Below are positions 35,668 to 45,630 of a stretch of 64,000 nt of DNA, piece by piece. The DNA is taken from the NCBI RefSeq assembly GCF_032854445.1, contig NC_088301.1:62001-126000 (forward strand). The letters are read 5' to 3'. This DNA is from Liolophura sinensis (Eukaryota > Mollusca > Polyplacophora > Chitonida > Chitonidae). Numbering within the stretch: position 1 is the first letter of the stretch; every line of letters starts with the position of its first letter. Position numbers and translations under genes: made by a program. The notes under the pieces are model-generated. The model was not told the DNA's origin and ran no database searches. It saw only the letters and a list, made by a program, of their open reading frames with translations.

Positions 35668-36660
35668 CCAAGTCTTTTATCACACGGACAGTTGCTCAAT
35701 AAACTGGAGAATGGTGACCCGCCATCGTTGCGGCAGTGGAATTTTACACAGCACAGTAGAGACAAAACAAGCGTGAGAAAAGCGTTGTTTCCATCCACGG
35801 ACCTCTGGCTTATGAACACACACCCCCAACACAACTTACGTTTTTCGGGAGGGGCGAATGTAATTCCCTGTAATTTAGGCTGTAAAGTCTTTTTTATTTG
35901 CTGCCAGTCTGCAGATTTTCTTCTACAGGTATCAAAATGATGGAAATTGTCTAAGCTGTGAGCGGGTATGAGTTTTAATGATGAAAGTTTGAAATTCTGG
36001 GCGAGAAGACACAAGGAGACAGGTGGTGATGAGGCTGCGAGTGACGTCTCCTTGACGTTGCTAGGCACACCTATGCTGCCGGCATAGAAAGGTCCAGGAT
36101 TTTCACCGTTAACCTGGGTCAAGATTTTTATGGCTTCTTTCTCACAGACTGGGCTAGGCATGCACCAAAGCTTATTGGCCACGAAATTTTTGGGACTGAG
36201 CTTCAGCGCTGAATGTTAACATTGTCGCTGAGGGAAAATAATGGAGGTGTGTGGCCTGTAGTGACACTTGTGCCAAAACACGTAATGTGTCATTGTGTGC
36301 TCAGACTTTGCACCATCCCTAAAATATTTGGTGGGTACATCTGCGATGTGGTTTGCATTGGCATGGCACTTGATTGAGCAGTTTTAAAACTTTTATGTGC
36401 TATATTTTCCCCACATATCCGATTTGTCTAAATATCGACAAAAATGCTCTGTGGTTGAGGGTAGTACGGGTGTATGAGTAAGCTGGAACAAACACGGACA
36501 ACGTTTCATCACTCCTGGATTTTGAAATGTCTCTTTTTGGGGCTGACATTGGACAAATCCAATTACCACACAGACCGTTGTTGAGTATACTGGAGATTTG
36601 TGACAAGGCATGGTTGCGAGAATTGAGTGTTACATAGCACACTAGAGACAAAACAAGTGT

Positions 36661-36732
36661 TAGCAGAGCGTGGTTTCGATCCACGGACCTCTGGGTTATG
36701 GGCCCAGCACGCTTCCACTGCGCCACTCTGCT
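36661..36732 (-). tRNA. tRNA-iMet (CAT), U29
   Basis: Consensus gene body. Confidence 0.96.
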
Positions 36733-36898
36733 GTTTAACGAAAGGGTCTGCGCTATACACAACACAATCACTACCGGCACAATTGCATCTGATCAAAACA
36801 AGCCCGTCTTTGGCCAAAAAGTGCCAAACAAGAAACGCCAGATACTACTAGGAGGGTTCAAATAAACCTCTTGGCTGGATCTCACATCCTATAAGATT

Positions 36899-36970
36899 GC
36901 GTAGGTGGTGTAATGGTCAGCATGGTTGCCTTCCAAGCAGTCGATCCGGGTTCGATTCCCGGCCGACGCA
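36899..36970 (+). tRNA. tRNA-Gly (TCC), U29, acceptor variant
   Basis: 5' strand GCGTAGG gives an A5:G68 mismatch; T loop and T4 are normal. Confidence 0.82.
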
Positions 36971-37959
36971 CCAAGTCTTTTATCACACGAACAGTTGCTC
37001 AATAAACTGGAGAATGGTGACCCGCCATCGTTGCGGCAGTGGAATTTTAGCACAGTAGAGACAAAACAAGCGTGAGAAAAGCGTCGTTTCCATCCACGGA
37101 CCTCTGGCTTATGAACACACACCCCCAACACAACTTACGTTTTTCGGGAGGGACGAATGTAATTCCCTGTAATTTAGGCTGTAAATTCTTTTTTATTTGC
37201 TGCCAGTCTGCAGATTTTCTTCTACAGGTATCAAAATGATGGAAATTGTCTAAGCTGTGAGCGGGTATGAGTTTTAATGATGAAAGTTTGAAATTCTGGG
37301 CGAGAAGACACAAGGAGACAGGTGGTGATGAGGCTGCGAGTGACGTCTCCTTGACGTTGCTAGACACACCTATGCTGCCGGCATAGAAAGGTCCAGGATT
37401 TTCACCGTTAACCTGGGTCAAGATTTTTATGGCTTCTTTCTCACAGACTGGGCTAGGCATGCACCAAAGCTTATTGGCCACGAAGTTTTTGGGACTGAGC
37501 TTCAGCGCTAAATGTTAACATTGTCGCTGAGGGAAAATAATGGAGGTGCGTGGCCTGTAGTGACACTTGTGCCAAAACACGTAATGTGTCATTGTGTGCC
37601 CAGACTTTGCACCATCCGTAAAATATTTGGTGGGTACATCTGCGATGTGGTTTGCATTGGCATGGAACTTGATTGAGCAGTTTTAAAACTTTTATGTGCT
37701 ATATTTTCCCCACATATCCGATTTGTCTAAATATCGACAAAAATGCTCTGTGGTTGATGCTAGTACGGGTGTATGAGTAAGCTGGAACAAACACGGACAA
37801 CGTTTCATCACTCCTGGCTTTTGAAATGTCTCTTTTTGGGGCTGACATTGGACAAATCCAATTACCACACAGACCGTTGTTGAGTATACTGGAGATTTGT
37901 GACAAGGCATGGTTGCGAGAATTGAGTGTTACATAGCACACTAGAGACAAAACAAGTGT

Positions 37960-38031
37960 TAGCAGAGCGTGGTTTCGATCCACGGACCTCTGGGTTATGG
38001 GCCCAGCACGCTTCCACTGCGCCACTCTGCT
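37960..38031 (-). tRNA. tRNA-iMet (CAT), U30
   Basis: Consensus gene body. Confidence 0.96.
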
Positions 38032-38197
38032 GTTTAACGAAAGGGTCTGCGCTATACACAACACAATCACTACCGGCACAATTGCATCTGATCAAAACAA
38101 GCCCATCTTTGGCCAAAAAGTGCCAAACAAGAAACGCCAGATACTACCAGGAGGGTTCAAATAAACCTCTTGGCTGGATCTCACATCCTATAAGATT

Positions 38198-38269
38198 GCG
38201 TCGGTGGTGTAATGGTCAGCATGGTTGCCTTCCAAGCAGTCTATCCGGGTTCGATTCCCGGCCGACGCA
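38198..38269 (+). tRNA. tRNA-Gly (TCC), U30
   Basis: One variable-loop change (GCAGTCTATCC); stems intact and T4 present. Confidence 0.93.
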
Positions 38270-39258
38270 CCAAGTCTTTTATCACACGGACAGTTGCTCA
38301 ATAAACTGGAGAATGGTGACCCGCCATCGTTGCGGCGGTGGAATTTTAGCACAGTAGAGACAAAACAAGCGTGAGAAAAGCGTCGTTTCCATCCACGGAC
38401 CTCTGGCTTATGAACACACACCCCCAACACAACTTACGTTTTTCGGGAGGGACGAATGTAATTCCCTGTAATTTAGGCTGTAAAGCCTTTTTTATTTGCT
38501 GCCAGTCTGCAGATTTTCTTCTACAGGTATCAAAATGATGGAAATTGTCTAAGCTGTGAGCGGGTATGAGTTTTAATGATGAAAGTTTGAAATTCTGGGC
38601 GAGAAGACACAAGGAGACAGGTGGTGATGAGGCTGCGAGTGACGTCTCCTTGACGTTGCTAGACACACCTATGCTGCCGGCATAGAAAGGTCCAGGATTT
38701 TCACCGTTAACCTGGGTCAAGATTTTTATGGCTTCTTTCTCACAGACTGGGCTAGGCATGCACCAAAGCTTATTGGCCACGAAGTTTTTGGGACTGAGCT
38801 TCAGCGCTAAATGTTAACATTGTCGCTGAGGGAAAATAATGGAGGTGCGTGGCCTGTAGTGACACTTGTGCCAAAACACGTAATGTGTCATTGTGTGCCC
38901 AGACTTTGCACCATCCGTAAAATATTTGGTGGGTACATCTGCGATGTGGTTTGCATTGGCATGGAACTTGATTGAGCAGTTTTAAAACTTTTATGTGCTA
39001 TATTTTCCCCACATATCCGATTTGTCTAAATATCGACAAAAATGCTCTGTGGTTGATGCTAGTACGGGTGTATGAGTAAGCTGGAACAAACACGGACAAC
39101 GTTTCATCACTCCTGGCTTTTGAAATGTCTCTTTTTGGGGCTGACATTGGACAAATCCAATTACCACACAGACCGTTGTTGAGTATACTGGAGATTTGTG
39201 ACAAGGCATGGTTGCGAGAATTGAGTGTTACATAGCACACTAGAGACAAAACAAGTGT

Positions 39259-39330
39259 TAGCAGAGCGTGGTTTCGATCCACGGACCTCTGGGTTATGGG
39301 CCCAGCACGCTTCCACTGCGCCACTCTGCT
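39259..39330 (-). tRNA. tRNA-iMet (CAT), U31
   Basis: Consensus gene body; last initiator gene of the array. Confidence 0.96.
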
Positions 39331-39496
39331 GTTTAACGAAAGGGTCTGCGCTATACACAACACAATCACTACCGGCACAATTGCATCTGATCAAAACAAG
39401 CCCATCTTTGGCCAAAAAGTGCCAAACAAGAAACGCCAGATACTACTAGGAGGGTTCAAATAAACCTCTTGGCTGGATCTCACATCCTATAAGATT

Positions 39497-39568
39497 GCGT
39501 CGGTGGTGTAATGGTCAGCATGGTTGCCTTCCAAGCAGTCTATCCGGGTTCGATTCCCGGCCGACGCA
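39497..39568 (+). tRNA. tRNA-Gly (TCC), U31, weak terminator
   Basis: Same variable-loop change as U30; the terminator tract is T3 only (TCCTTTATC). Confidence 0.9.
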
Positions 39569-40186
39569 CCAAGTCCTTTATCACACGGACAGTTGCTCAA
39601 TAAACTGGAGAATGGTGACCCGCCATCGTTGCGGCGGTGGAATTTTAGCACAGTAGAGACAAAACAAGCGTGAGAAAAGCGTCGTTTCCATCCACGGACC
39701 TCTGGCTTATGAACACACACCCCCAACACAACTTACGTTTTTCGGGAGGGACGAATGTAATTCCCTGTAATTTAGGCTGTAAAGTCTTTTTCATTTGCTG
39801 CCAGTCTGCAGATTTTCTTCTACAGGTATCAAAATGATGGAAATTGTCTAAGCTGTGAGCGGGTATGAGTTTTAATGATGAAAGTTTGAAATTCTGGGCG
39901 AGAAGACACAAGGAGACGAGTGGTGATGAGGCTGCAAGTGACGTCTCCTTGACGTTGCTAGGCACACCTATGCTGCCAGCATAGAAAGGTCCAGGATTTT
40001 CACCGTTAACCTGGGTCAAGATTTTTATGGCTTCTTTCTCACAGACTCGGCTAGGCATGCACCAAAGCTTATTGGCCACGAAATTTTTGGGACTGAGCTT
40101 CAGCGCTATATGTTAACATTGTCGCTGAGGGAAAATAATGGAGGTGCGTGGCCTGTAGTGACACTTGTGCCAAAACACGTAATGTG

Positions 40187-40496
40187 TCATTGTGTGCCCA
40201 GACTTTGCACCATCCCTAAAATATTTGGTGGGTACATCTGCGATGTGGTTTGCATTGGCATGGAACTTGATTGAGCAGTTTTAAAACTTTTATGTGCTAT
40301 ATTTTCCCCACATATCCGATTTGTCTAAATATCGACAAAAATGCTCTGTGGTTGAGGGTAGTACGGGTGTATGAGTAAGCTGGAACAAACACGGAAAACG
40401 TTTCATCACTCCTGGCTTTTGAAATGTCTCTTTTTGGGGCTGACATTGGACAAATCCAATTACCACACAGACCGTTGTTGAGTATACTGGAGATTT
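40187..40496. repeat. Truncated 32nd array unit
   Basis: The unit follows the consensus until GTATACTGGAGATT and then runs into a T tract. It stops about 70 bp before its tRNA-iMet gene would begin, so it contains no tRNA gene. Confidence 0.93.
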
Positions 40497-40753
40497 TTTT
40501 TTTTTTTTGAAAATTGTTGAATTTATTCCCAGATTGTCATTAAATACACAAGATGTAACAATACCCGGCTATCACAAACTTTTGAAATCACAATGCAGTG
40601 TTAATTAAAATAAAATATCACAGAAAAGATGACTGCTTTGTGAATAGAACAATTGCACATTAGCTGCTCATTTCAATAAACACACTAATTTATCATTCCG
40701 TAATGTACAGAAGTCTTTGTTTATACACCAGATTTTCTCGAATGATGGCCTGT

Positions 40754-41577
40754 CTAGTCGAAAAAGTCAACATGAATACGGGTTTTAATTACTCCTTTGG
40801 CAGCCTTAACAATAACAACAGCATCCCTCTTCTTTTTCTGAAATATTATGTCGCTGCGTGCACACCAAATACTAAACTGAAGAACACATATGACATACAC
40901 TATTACCGCTCTAACTTCCTGGTTAAAGGTGGAATTGAATACCTTGTATATTAATGTTTCCGAGTCCATATTTGGTAGGTAGTTCGCAAACAAAACAAAT
41001 ATCCGGTTAAAGTCATTTAATACATCCTGAACGATTTTACATTGTACAAACAGATGTTGCCGAGTTTCAGACAGGGAGCAAAAAACACACAAGTCATCGG
41101 TGGCTACATTTCTCCTAAGAAGTTTTTCCTTAACGGGCAAAATGTCATGAACCAACTTGTAACTGAAGTTGACCAAATTGTGATCTAAGAATTGATGAAA
41201 CACAGTTTTCCATATTCTAACCCAGTCCAAATGCGACATAGACACCATTACTCTTGGACAATGTACTATTTTTGTTACAAAATATTCATAAATATGCCTG
41301 CTTGAACACAATGTTACAGGTTGCTGTACACCTGTGGTAAATTCTCTCCAGGCGCTCAAGGCCAGTCTAGAAAAGGGTGGAATGTTTTCAGAATGTGGGA
41401 CATTGGAACGACAGAATTCACGACAAACATGCCTTAGGGGTAAACCCAACCAATAGATGGCAAAGTATTTCCACTCCGCTGTTGTTCCATGAATTAATTT
41501 TGAAACATGCCGAGTAACAAGTGCTTTTATTTTACATTCTATATTATGTACGTTTAGACCTCCATTCCCTATCTTAT
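40754..41577 (-). pseudogene. LINE ORF2 C-terminal fragment
   Basis: About 274 codons stay open, from the Tc1 junction down to a stop at 40,754. The segment lies past the reverse transcriptase domain and contains a zinc-binding region of zf-RVT type: CVFCSLSETRQHLFVQC (C-x2-C-x7-H-x4-C) preceded by LVHDILPVKEKLLRRN. This arrangement is typical of Tx1/L1-group ORF2 proteins. The reverse transcriptase part is absent here, so it is a fragment with no expected activity. Confidence 0.78.
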
Positions 41578-41581
41578 TATA

Positions 41582-41604
41582 CTATCCAAAAAAAGAAACG
41601 CATA
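41582..41604 (+). repeat. Tc1 left terminal inverted repeat
   Basis: Twenty-three bases starting CTATCCAAAAAAAG match the reverse complement of 43,080-43,102 with one mismatch. Confidence 0.93.
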
Positions 41605-41907
41605 GGTGTTTTGTTTTATTTTAAAATGAAATAAATACATTTTGTCTTCATTTCATGAGCAAAATGTGTTTTAATATTGTTAATAGTCACAGTTAGCACA
41701 CATTTTATTCCTCAAAACATTTCTTGGTTGAAAATGTTGAGTTTGGAGGCCGTTTTTGGAAGAAGTAAAAATACAGCACCACACTGCATCACATGCAGTC
41801 TTACACGCCGAACTTACGCATGGAAAGCATGCAGTGTGTGACTATAAAACCGCAACTTCGGGCCGGAAATCGGCGTCTTTCAAGTGGTGTTTTCAAGCTG
41901 ATTCAAC

Positions 41908-42907
41908 ATGCCACGTCTTGACACTGTCACAAGAAATATTGCCATTGGAAGACTTCAAGCTGGAGAGTCCCAATCGTAAAATTTCTAGGCGTCTACACGT
42001 CAGCCAGAGCACGATTTCACTGCTTGCTGCCCGTTACAACAATACTGGGACAACAAATGACCGTCGGCCAGGTGTCACTATAGCAGCCCAAGATCGCTAC
42101 ATAAAGGTCCTCCATTTGCGTGACCGTTGTGCTACAGCTGAAAGCACAGCAGCCAGCATACCGGGACTGAGGAGGATATCAGGTCAGACAGTGCGGAACA
42201 GGCTGAGGGAACATGGACTGAGAGCCAGGAGGCCCTATGTTGGGATCGTGCTGCGTCCTCACCATCGCGCCAATCGCCTCCGATGGTGTAACAACGTGAC
42301 TGCGTGGAATCTACGCAACTGGCGACCCATTTGGTTCAGTGATGAGTCCAGATTCCTATTGCAGAGACGTGATGGTAGAAACCACCGGGTTTACAGACGT
42401 GCTCACGAACGTTATGCCCCTAACTGCGTACGCCAAGTGGACAGATTTGGTGGAGGGAGTGTGATGATGTGGGCAGCAATATCGTATACTGGTCGTACAA
42501 ATCTTGTCCACGTTCAGGGAAATCTTACAGCCGTACGCTACCGAGACACCATCCTGCAGTCACACCTCTTACCTGTCATTGACGTTCAGCGGGAGTTGTT
42601 CCAGCAGGACAACGCCAGACCGCACACGGCACGTGTCACAAGGGACTACATCGCCGAAAACAATGTAAATGTGCTACCCTGGCCGTCCCGTTCCCCGGAT
42701 CTTAACCCAATTGAGCATCTGTGGGATGAACTTGATCGACGTCTACGCCAACGTCAACCTCAACCCCAAACGCTTCAAGAGCAAGCTGCATGTTTGCAGG
42801 AGGAGTGGCAGAACATTCCCCAGGCCTCTATCCAGCGTCTCATCCAGTCCATGACAAGGCGTGTCAGAACTGTTATTCGTGCCCGTGGTGGTCACAACAG
42901 ATACTGA
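41908..42907 (+). pseudogene. Tc1-like transposase, one frameshift
   Basis: The DDE transposase would cut and paste the element. The family-typical start MPRLDTVTRNIAIGRLQ is at 41,908. After 23 codons an extra T at about 41,977 puts a stop in that frame, and the rest continues in the next frame to a stop after 42,907. The downstream part has the helix-turn-helix segment KISRRLHVSQSTIS. Catalytic residues are D in WFSDESRF (42,341), D in QQDNARPHTA (42,608) and E in NPIEHLWDEL (42,713), with 34 residues between the last two. A long open frame reaches upstream past 41,908, but it lacks the family N-terminus. Probably recently inactivated. Confidence 0.88.
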
Positions 42908-43079
42908 CATTCCACTCAAGTGGGAGACTCATTGTGAGTGTCTTACCTCAAGTTGATGGCCTTGTTGTCTAAATATGGACCCTTCCTTAATCTGTGTAAA
43001 AAAATATTTGCAGAATAGCAATTCTTATTTAGTTATGCATAATTGAAAAGACTGCATCACCTCCGCAAAAAAAACGGGT

Positions 43080-43102
43080 TATGCGTTTCTTTTTTTAGAT
43101 AG
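43080..43102 (-). repeat. Tc1 right terminal inverted repeat
   Basis: Reverse complement begins CTATCTAAAAAAAG, pairing with the left repeat; one mismatch in 23 bases. Confidence 0.93.
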
Positions 43103-43142
43103 TATATAATAAATCCAATAAAAAACCCTCTTATAATTCAGC

Positions 43143-43890
43143 AGGGTTTTGCTGAAATTAAAGCTAATTTTATGGATTATAAATTCATACACTGACGGGT
43201 CGAAGGATGAGGACAGGGCTGCGGCTGCGGGTGTCATGGAGCAGCCAGTCTCTCCCTTTCGTCTTCCATCGTCTTCTTCAATATTCTCTGCCGAGGCCAG
43301 ATACTCCTGGTCTCATCATATGTTTCTTCTGGGCGTGCCCAGAGGGCCATGATATGCAATGACTCGTTCAGTGACTTTTGGCAATACAGAATAATAAATT
43401 TAAAAATCCCTTGATCCTTCAAATTTTAGCTATACATAGAAAACTAATTAGAAGAGGTAAAGATATTATATTCTGCTGGATACCAAATCATACTGGTATC
43501 CATGAAAATACAGTCGCAGACGGGGAGGCGAAAGCTGCCCTCAATAAACCCATATATAAGATTAAAATCTCTTATACTCACATGAAGTCCAGTATTCTTA
43601 AATATATTCGTCCATTTTGGCAGGGTGAATGGGACTTGCAGGTCCATAATAAACTGCATGCTATTCATCCAGTCATTGGCTACAATAATTATACTAGCGA
43701 AAAGTCTCGAAGAGACCAAGTGGTTTTAACAAGGGGTCGTATTGGGCATTCTCGTCTAACACACAAATTCAAACTAGATGGGAGCAATGCTCCCGAGTGT
43801 GTTGGGTGTGATGCCCAATATGGCATCAAACATATCTTCGTTTACTGTGTGGACTTTGCCCATGTTCGGGAGAAATTCTATATTTGATTT
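43143..43890 (+). pseudogene. LINE RNase H and C-terminal domain remnant
   Basis: The RNase H motifs appear in order: YTDGSKDEDRAAAAG (first Asp), SSIFSAEA (Glu), then FCWIPNHTGIHENTVADGEA (His and last Asp). The downstream segment SRRDQVVLTRGRIGHSRLTH and the C-x2-C...H...C pattern (PECVGCDAQYGIKHIFVYC) are typical of Jockey/I-group C-termini. The reading frame changes at least twice (near 43,190 and between 43,350 and 43,380), and the segment between the Glu and the last motifs is shortened. Not functional. Confidence 0.75.
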
Positions 43891-44245
43891 ATTTGACAGC
43901 ATCGCTGGCGATGTTGTCATAAATTATTTGAGGCCATTGGTCTACATCATAAAATATAATTTTAATTTTCATCAATATTTTTTAAAAAAATAGATAAAAA
44001 AGCTATATACAGATATAGATTATATAGATTTCTCGATGTACTATTTTTAAGATATGTTGGTTTTCGAGTTCTAACTGTTTTAGTTTTTTATCTGAGTTTA
44101 AACGTCCGAACTTTTTGTTTTATTTTTGATGTTCTCACTATCGTGTCGAAAACCTTAACCGTCTCCTGTTTTCACCTTGTTCTCGCCACGATATGGCTGA
44201 AATATTGCCGATGTGGCGTTAAGCCATAATCATTCATTCATTCGC
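43143..44245 (+). mobile_element. RNase H-bearing LINE (Jockey/I-like), 3' end
   Basis: This is the 3' part of a second, unrelated LINE on the plus strand. It holds an RNase H domain, a C-terminal zinc-binding tail and a 3' UTR. It ends in GATATGGCTGAAATATTGCC, then GTGGCGTTAAGCC, and a (CATT)n tail at about 44,229-44,245. I associate this tail with molluscan LINEs. It is 5'-truncated where LINE copy 1 begins. Confidence 0.75.
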
Positions 44246-45260
44246 TCTCACACCCGTCCACAATGCTGCATTCCTTTCCTTCTTCATCACTGAAGTAAAA
44301 TTTAGCCTCTTTTTTACACTCTTCTGTTCTCCAGAGCATGTCATACTGGTGCTTTCTGCAACACTCTGGTCCACCACAGATGGTTGGTATTCATCCTTTT
44401 CCCATATAGGTCTCTCGAAACCGCTGTTGTTAAACTACCACTTTCTCTTTCTCCAGCGATCATCATTTCACCGGGGTCACGTGAACAATCACCTTTGACT
44501 ACACCTGCACAGTCCTTCTCATACCATCATCCTCAATTTCGGCCTCTTTTTCACTTTCAGAGTCAATCGAGTCACTCGAATCACTCGTGACGTCAACATT
44601 GACGTCATGGCCATCGACGTCATCGTCCATTACCGGCGGGTACGGGGTTGATTTGTCTCCGTTACCTCGAATAGTCGCGGCATAAGACCAAGAATTAGCA
44701 GCGCATTTATCTACAGCATGATTATCGGAATCACAATACGAAAGCTTTTAGGGCAGTTCATACCAGTGTGAGGATCAGAGAGCGGGAAAACCCATCACAA
44801 TTACAGCACCAGGTAGACATACATTCAAACGCCCTATGCCGTGCCTGGCCGCACTTACGGCACCTGTACACTTGTCCCGGGTATATAAACATAACTACAT
44901 CACCTGAGAAGTTAATAAAGTTCGGCACATAGCTTCGAGAGTGACATTTAAACCTATAACTGTGAATTCCCGTGCACACGTGTTTCAAAGCCTCATCTGC
45001 AAACGTGGGTCTTGTTATGTCCATACACGTCACATGGTTTTAGCGCTTTAACAATAGTCTCATCGGGCATTTTATCTGGAGCCCAATGCACTGTTACATT
45101 AATGAAAGTTGAATACGCAGGGGTTATTTTCCACTACGTCTTGTCAAGCACAGTTTTTTCCAAATCCAGCAAAGCACTGTGTGCAGCCTTTGTAGAAACA
45201 TGAACAAAAAATAATTTCCGGAGATAATTATTTTGAAAGCTCACCAAAGTCCTTCTTCAC
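44246..45260 (-). pseudogene. LINE ORF1 (gag-like) remnant with CCHC zinc knuckle
   Basis: On the minus strand the order is: a divergent RRM-like part (VHWAPDKMPDETIVKALKP), a frame change near 45,030, then SYVPNFINFSGDVVMFIYPG. A zinc knuckle follows, CRKCGQARHRAFEC (C-x2-C-x4-H-x4-C), then a second Cys cluster. An acidic Ser/Asp/Glu-rich stretch lies near 44,540-44,600. This matches LINE ORF1 proteins that bind element RNA. It may be the 5' part of the element whose 3' end is copy 1, split by the RNase H LINE, or an independent relic. Confidence 0.6.
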
Positions 45261-45575
45261 GTCAGTCACTTCAGCCAGGGCCGTGTATAACACCCGCTGC
45301 TCAGCACTGGAGAATGCTGTACTGTCAGCACAAGACAGAGCTAACGACAATGTCCGTGCAGGCCTGCTTCCAGGGTTGAACGAAATAGGTTTTGACATCT
45401 TCCCAAATCTCAGGACTTCAACCCCAAGATCACCAACTACACTTCTCTCCTTCCTGTATGCTTTTTGGTCTATTACACATCAAAATCTGAGAAAAACTCC
45501 CACGTTACCTCCAGATTTCACGGATTGACACGCAGAAAAATCAAAACGCTTATCTACGCTCTCCCCTTCCCTCTA

Positions 45576-45630
45576 AGCCAATTCTATCACATATACCGTT
45601 GCTGGAGATTGGTGACAAGCCATCGTGGCA
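45576..45630. repeat. Diverged relic of the tRNA-array spacer
   Basis: About 55 bp aligns with the array unit just 3' of tRNA-iMet. It has CCAATT, then a CACA-rich run, ACCGTTG, then CTGGAGATTGGTGACAAGCC, where the array has CTGGAGATTTGTGACAAGGC. A 9-bp gap removes TTGAGTATA. It lies next to the 3' end of LINE copy 2. Confidence 0.55.

Larger units (their letters stand above)
1..40496. repeat. Tandem array of a 1.3-kb unit carrying tRNA-iMet and tRNA-Gly
   Basis: Thirty-one complete direct repeats plus a truncated 32nd fill this interval, and the array continues past the left edge. The usual period is 1,303 bp. Exceptions between successive tRNA-iMet genes are 1,251 bp (U4 to U5), 1,208 bp (U19 to U20), 1,287 bp after U6, U8 and U21, 1,299 bp after U29 and U30, and 1,302-1,305 bp around U3, U17 and U18. 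Units differ by scattered substitutions that recur in several units, as expected from unequal crossing-over and gene conversion. Each unit has one minus-strand initiator tRNA gene and one plus-strand tRNA-Gly gene. The rest is spacer with no recognised RNA gene. Clustered tandem tRNA units are known in some animals, for example Xenopus laevis; this gene pair is not one I recognise. Confidence 0.97.
41582..43102 (+). mobile_element. Tc1/mariner DNA transposon
   Basis: This 1,521-bp element has terminal inverted repeats beginning CTATC. It is flanked by TA on both sides (41,580-41,581 and 43,103-43,104), the Tc1/mariner target duplication. It carries one transposase gene with a DD34E triad. TIRs and length are near-complete, but the gene has one frameshift. 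It sits inside LINE copy 1 and is therefore younger than that insertion. Confidence 0.95.
40494..43140 (-). mobile_element. Tx1/L1-type LINE, 5'-truncated, copy 1, interrupted by a Tc1 element
   Basis: Read on the minus strand this is the 3' part of a non-LTR retrotransposon. It has the ORF2 C-terminus, a 3' UTR, an AATAAA signal (complement at 40,522-40,527) and a poly(A) tail (T15 at 40,494-40,508) joined directly to the tRNA array. The sequence just left of the Tc1 element matches 45,800-45,925 (copy 2). About 35 bp right of the Tc1 element also resembles copy 2, so Tc1 inserted into this LINE. The left junction lies in the array; the right end near 43,140 meets another LINE fragment. Confidence 0.82.

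Noticed and set aside
1-40496. 5S rRNA or spliceosomal snRNA gene in the array unit
   Set aside because: I looked for the 5S internal control region and the conserved 5' ends of U1, U2, U4, U5 and U6 on both strands and saw none.
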